A DNA stretch of 8,411 nt from an uncultured Methanobrevibacter sp. GTDB lineage: Archaea; Methanobacteriota; Methanobacteria; Methanobacteriales; Methanobacteriaceae. Shown here in pieces: positions 5,644 to 8,411 of the stretch. Position 1 is the first letter of the stretch. Each line of letters starts with the position of its first letter. The stretch covers positions 1 to 8,411 of the forward strand of contig CACZPT010000084.1 in assembly GCA_902783085.1 (NCBI GenBank). The letters are read 5' to 3'. Both the position numbers and the translations under genes were made by a program. The notes beneath the pieces are model-generated. The model had not been told where the DNA came from. It did not search any database and worked only from the letters and a program-made list of their open reading frames with translations.

Positions 5644-7809
5644 TTATTCACCCATTTGTAGTGTAGTAGTTGATATGTCTTCAGCTTTTACTTCAGTATC
5701 AGTACCATCTTTGTAAAGTTCACTTTTAATCTCAACTTTTTCATCAAATTTTTCTATTTGAATAGCACAAGCTTTTAATTCAACCATTTTAGATTTAGGA
5801 TCAAAAGAATCTGAGTTAGTCAACACATTAGCGGCACATTCTGCAAAGTGCATAGGAATATTAACAATACCTTTTTTAATATCATCAGTTATGCGTGCAG
5901 GAATTGCAATTTCTCCCCTTCTTGAGAATGCCCTAACAATTTCATTATTAATAATTCCCCTTTCTCTAGCATCTTCACAGTTGATTTCGATAAATCCAGT
6001 TTTAACCTCATTAGATAATGTTTCGCATCTCCTAGTCATAGTTGCATGATAGTGGAATAAAACACGAGTAGTGGTTAATAATAATGGATATTTATCATCA
6101 GTGGTTTCTACAGGACCTTTGTGCTCTAAAGCTTGAAATACACCTAAACCATCAGGATGTGCAAATTTATCTTTGTGCATTAATGGTTGACATGGATCAT
6201 TCTCAGAAAGACAAGGCCAGTGAAGTGCTTCAGGAGTATCTAATCTTTCACGGTTCATACCTGCCATAATTGGAGCACATTCTCTGATTTCTTCAAAAAT
6301 TTCTTCAGCAGATTCATAATGGAATAATGACCTTGGAACTCCCATCCTAACTGCAATTTCTTCCATGATTTTCCAATCTAGCCATGCCCCTTCAGGCGGT
6401 TCTTGAGCTTTGTGTAAACATTGAACTCTTCTTTCTCCACTAGTGAAGGTACCTTCTTGTTCACCCCAACCTGCAGCCGGTAAAACAACATCAGCACATT
6501 GTGCGGTATCAGTTAAGAAGCATTCTTGAACAACCAACATTTCTAAATTAGCAAGTGCTTCTTTAGTGTGTTTTATATCCGCATCAGATAATACTGGGTC
6601 TTCACCATGAATATATAATACTTTTAAGTCACCTGCATGGGCTGCATTCATCATTTCAACTAAAGTTAAGCCAGGTGTAGCGGGCAAGTTTACTTCATAG
6701 CCTTCACCACTGTAGTAATCATTAAACCATGCTGTAGTTTCTTCATCAGCCACTTTTCTGTATCCAACATAGTCTGATGGTAATGCACCCATATCACATG
6801 CTCCCTGTACATTGTTTTGTCCTCTTAATGGATTTACACCAGTACCTTCCCTACCAATGTTACCTGTTAACATTGCTAAGTTAGCGGTGGACATGACATT
6901 ATCTGCACCATGAGAGTGTTCGGTGATACCTAAAGAGTATACAATAGCAGCTTTATCGGCTTTAGCATATTCAGTAGCTAAATGTTCAATAACTTCAGGT
7001 TTAATACCCGTGATTTCAGAAGCCATATCTAAAGTGTATTTTTGTACAGCTTCTTTCATTTCCCCATAACCTTTAGTTCTTTTTGCAATGAATTCATCAT
7101 CCTGCAAGTCTTTATCAATGATAACCTTAATCATTGCATTCATTAATGCTACATCAGTACCCGTTTTAAATTGTACATATTCATCAGCTATTTTAGCAGT
7201 AGGAGTGAATCTTGGATCCAATACAACTAATTTAGCACCATTCTGTTTAGCTTGAATTAATTTACGACCGAATAATGGGTGTGCTTCCATGTTGTTTGAT
7301 CCTATACAGAATATATAATCAGCTTCTTTAACACTGTCAAATCCGTTAGTCATAGCACCTGAACCAAATGTGGTTGCAAGACCTGCCACAGTAGGACCGT
7401 GACAAATACGTGCACAGTGATCCACATTCTGAGTACCGCATGCTACTCTCGCTAATTTTTGAGTAATATAAATATTTTCATTAGGTGAACGAGCACATGC
7501 ATAGAATCCAACTTTATTTGGATCCTCATCGGAAACTTCTTTAAGCTTATTAGCAACCATGTCTAATGCTTCATCCCAAGAAGCTTCTCTGAATTCACCA
7601 TTTTCTTTTATTAAAGGAGTTGTTAATCTATCTTCCCTATTAATAAATTCATACCCAAAATTTCCTTTTGGACATACTTTACCCTCGTTTACAGGGTGTC
7701 TTTTATAAGGTTCTACACCAACAATTTTATCATCTTTTACAACAAAATTAATCCCGCAACCAGTACCACAGTATGGACAAATTGTTGGTACATATTTTAT
7801 TTCAACCAT
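5644..7809 (-). CDS. fdhA: Formate dehydrogenase catalytic subunit alpha, cysteine form
   Basis: The 721-residue catalytic subunit oxidises formate to CO2 at a W/Mo bis-pyranopterin guanine dinucleotide. The N-terminus carries the [4Fe-4S] motif C11-x2-C14-x3-C18-x27-C46-P-K-G. The metal ligand lies in DHCARICHGPTVAG: C136 stands where E. coli FDH-H has selenocysteine, followed by the active-site H137. R329, in NPLRGQNNVQG, matches the second catalytic residue. A C-terminal dinucleotide-binding domain begins near 575 (LLLTTTRVLFHYH). No Tat signal is present, so the enzyme is cytoplasmic. Compared with Methanobacterium formicicum FdhA (about 685 residues) there is an extra acidic tail from about 686. 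ATG 7809 has a GGAG site 8 nt upstream. fdhB follows. No fdhC formate transporter gene lies on either side here. Confidence 0.95.
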   Translation of the reverse strand: MVEIKYVPTICPYCGTGCGINFVVKDDKIVGVEPYKRHPVNEGKVCPKGNFGYEFINREDRLTTPLIKENGEFREASWDEALDMVANKLKEVSDEDPNKVGFYACARSPNENIYITQKLARVACGTQNVDHCARICHGPTVAGLATTFGSGAMTNGFDSVKEADYIFCIGSNNMEAHPLFGRKLIQAKQNGAKLVVLDPRFTPTAKIADEYVQFKTGTDVALMNAMIKVIIDKDLQDDEFIAKRTKGYGEMKEAVQKYTLDMASEITGIKPEVIEHLATEYAKADKAAIVYSLGITEHSHGADNVMSTANLAMLTGNIGREGTGVNPLRGQNNVQGACDMGALPSDYVGYRKVADEETTAWFNDYYSGEGYEVNLPATPGLTLVEMMNAAHAGDLKVLYIHGEDPVLSDADIKHTKEALANLEMLVVQECFLTDTAQCADVVLPAAGWGEQEGTFTSGERRVQCLHKAQEPPEGAWLDWKIMEEIAVRMGVPRSLFHYESAEEIFEEIRECAPIMAGMNRERLDTPEALHWPCLSENDPCQPLMHKDKFAHPDGLGVFQALEHKGPVETTDDKYPLLLTTTRVLFHYHATMTRRCETLSNEVKTGFIEINCEDARERGIINNEIVRAFSRRGEIAIPARITDDIKKGIVNIPMHFAECAANVLTNSDSFDPKSKMVELKACAIQIEKFDEKVEIKSELYKDGTDTEVKAEDISTTTLQMGE

Positions 7810-7933
7810 TTTATAATCTCCAATATTATAATTTATAATTTAACTAATAAGTAAATGTTTCATAAAATCTAGTAAAAATGAACTCTAATCCCAACCATTA
7901 ATAAATTTAATCTAAACTTTACAATAAAAATTC

Positions 7934-7975
7934 AAAAAAATCCCAATATAAAAATATAATTAAAAAGTAGGGATT
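7934..7975 (-). terminator. Possible hairpin with T-run, minus strand
   Basis: On the minus strand AATCCC (7970-7975) pairs with GGGATT (7939-7944) across a 25-nt AT-rich loop, and the 3' arm runs directly into seven Ts. The shape is that of a weak intrinsic terminator for a short minus-strand transcript starting upstream of it, but the stem is only 6 bp. It may equally be part of the fdhA promoter region. Confidence 0.2.
7945..7952 (-). promoter_or_regulatory. Possible TATA box for fdhAB
   Basis: Reads TTTATATT on the minus strand, one base from consensus. It would start transcription near 7922 and give a leader of about 110 nt with the GGAG site at 7818-7821. A nearer TTATAAAT at 7831-7838 would start transcription at the ATG itself and exclude the ribosome-binding site, so it is less likely. 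In DNA this AT-rich, chance matches are common. Confidence 0.25.
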
Positions 7976-8196
7976 ATATCTGGATACTCTTAGACAGTGC
8001 CCCCAAATCGAATTTAAAAAACAGAAAAAATGGCAAAATAAAAGCTCCTATTTACAACTTGAATTATTCTTAAAAATCTAGAGCCATTATTAAATATAAC
8101 ACAATTTACAATAAAACGATGTATATTATCAAAATAGAAAAAATAACTGAAATAAATCGTAATAAATAAAAAAAAACATTTAGAATAACTAAAATT

Positions 8197-8240
8197 AAAA
8201 AAAAATATTGTTAAGGTAAATATTAAATAATTTACCTTAA
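8197..8240 (-). terminator. Intrinsic-type terminator of the adhesin-like gene
   Basis: An 11-bp perfect stem, TTAAGGTAAAT (8211-8221) and ATTTACCTTAA (8230-8240), encloses an 8-nt loop. On the minus strand it is followed by CAATA and a run of nine Ts (8197-8205). It lies 17 nt past the stop codon of the surface-protein gene. The structure also reads as a stem on the plus strand, but only the minus strand has the T-run. Confidence 0.75.
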
Positions 8241-8257
8241 TTTTAACAAATTGTTTA

Positions 8258-8411
8258 CTATTCAATTACTGTAACCATATTGGAAACCATGAAACCTTCA
8301 TAACATGAAGTAATAGTGTACTTACCCGGACCTAAATTAATATTTAACTTAGCATATCCATTAGCATCAGTATAACGAGTATACACAACACCATTAATAT
8401 TAAAGGTAACA
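8258..8411 (-). CDS. Adhesin-like surface protein, C-terminal end (starts beyond right edge)
   Basis: Only the last 51 codons are visible, ending in TAG at 8258-8260. The translation includes VTFNINGVVYTRYTDANGY, then AKLNINLGPGKYTI, a Cys-Tyr-Glu-Gly step and a final SNMVTVIE. The order 'strand, NG-V-Y-T-R-x-T-D-x-N-G-Y-A-x-L-x-I-x-L-x-P-G-x-Y-x-I-T' is the Ig-like (Big-type) repeat common at the ends of the large adhesin-like proteins of Methanobrevibacter, which are exported and thought to mediate contact with host or other microbes. No membrane anchor follows the domain, so attachment would be by other means, for example cell-wall-binding domains further upstream. It forms its own unit, closed by the terminator at 8197-8240, and has no functional link to fdhAB that can be seen. 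Confidence 0.75.
   Translation of the reverse strand, partial: VTFNINGVVYTRYTDANGYAKLNINLGPGKYTITSCYEGFMVSNMVTVIE

Larger units (their letters stand above)
7810..8196. other. AT-rich intergenic region upstream of fdhA
   Basis: About 390 bp with no convincing protein gene; a minus-strand frame at 8014-8265 is Phe/Ile-rich low-complexity sequence overlapping the terminator and the neighbouring stop, and is rejected. The region should hold the fdhA promoter and leader. One part, about 7966-8010, is clearly richer in GC (it includes GACAGTGCCCCC) and is not explained. No tRNA, rRNA or CRISPR structure was recognised. Confidence 0.6.

Noticed and set aside
5650..5670. gtagtgtagtagt near the fdhA end as a third copy of the TGTGTAGT operator
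   Set aside because: Inside fdhA coding sequence, only a partial half-site, with no palindromic partner and no nearby promoter.
6084..6269. Plus-strand open frame opposite fdhA
   Set aside because: Antisense of conserved FdhA coding sequence; no ribosome-binding site and no domain.
7966..8012. Possible tRNA gene in the GC-richer patch
   Set aside because: No T-arm GTTCRA consensus with paired arms, no acceptor-stem pairing and no anticodon loop could be laid out.
8014..8265. 83-codon minus-strand frame next to the adhesin-like gene
   Set aside because: Low-complexity Phe/Ile/Tyr translation from AT-rich spacer; it runs through the terminator hairpin and overlaps the neighbouring stop codon.

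Overview
The window looks like chromosome of a hydrogen- and formate-using methanogen of the Methanobacteriales, most likely Methanobrevibacter. The DNA is very AT-rich, promoters carry archaeal TATA boxes, ribosome-binding sites are of the AGGTGAT/GGAG type, and the genes encode formylmethanofuran dehydrogenase (Fwd) subunits, an F420-type formate dehydrogenase, and the end of an adhesin-like surface protein. The genus is an inference from gene content and composition, since no rRNA gene is present.

Layout. (1) 1-1992, minus strand: the 5' part of an fwd operon in the order fwdH-like (HTH plus ferredoxin), fwdF (polyferredoxin with eight cluster motifs), fwdG (2[4Fe-4S] ferredoxin), fwdD (runs off the left edge). 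Junctions are tight (TAATG overlap, then 8- and 11-nt gaps). (2) 1993-2403: a divergent control region with a consensus TATA box for fwd, a TATA box for the opposite genes, two related palindromic 17-bp elements and a Mo-box-like inverted repeat. (3) 2404-4374, plus strand: a two-gene molybdopterin-cofactor operon, mobB (with a long C-terminal extension made of three degenerate repeats) and moaA. (4) 4375-4418: short convergent spacer, T-rich on the minus strand. (5) 4419-7809, minus strand: fdhA-fdhB, encoding the cysteine form of F420-dependent formate dehydrogenase. (6) 7810-8257: AT-rich intergenic region with a clear intrinsic-type terminator at its right end and an unexplained GC-richer patch. 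(7) 8258-8411, minus strand: the last 51 codons of a surface protein ending in an Ig-like domain.

How they fit together. Fwd reduces CO2 to formylmethanofuran (step one of methanogenesis) and FdhAB oxidises formate to CO2 with reduction of F420. Both enzymes need a W/Mo bis-pyranopterin guanine dinucleotide cofactor. MoaA starts pyranopterin synthesis from GTP and MobB assists its late nucleotide or metal step. The window therefore groups two cofactor users with two cofactor makers. The divergent region between fwd and mobB-moaA is the place to look for metal- or redox-dependent co-regulation, and the first fwd gene itself encodes a DNA-binding-like domain joined to two [4Fe-4S] motifs.
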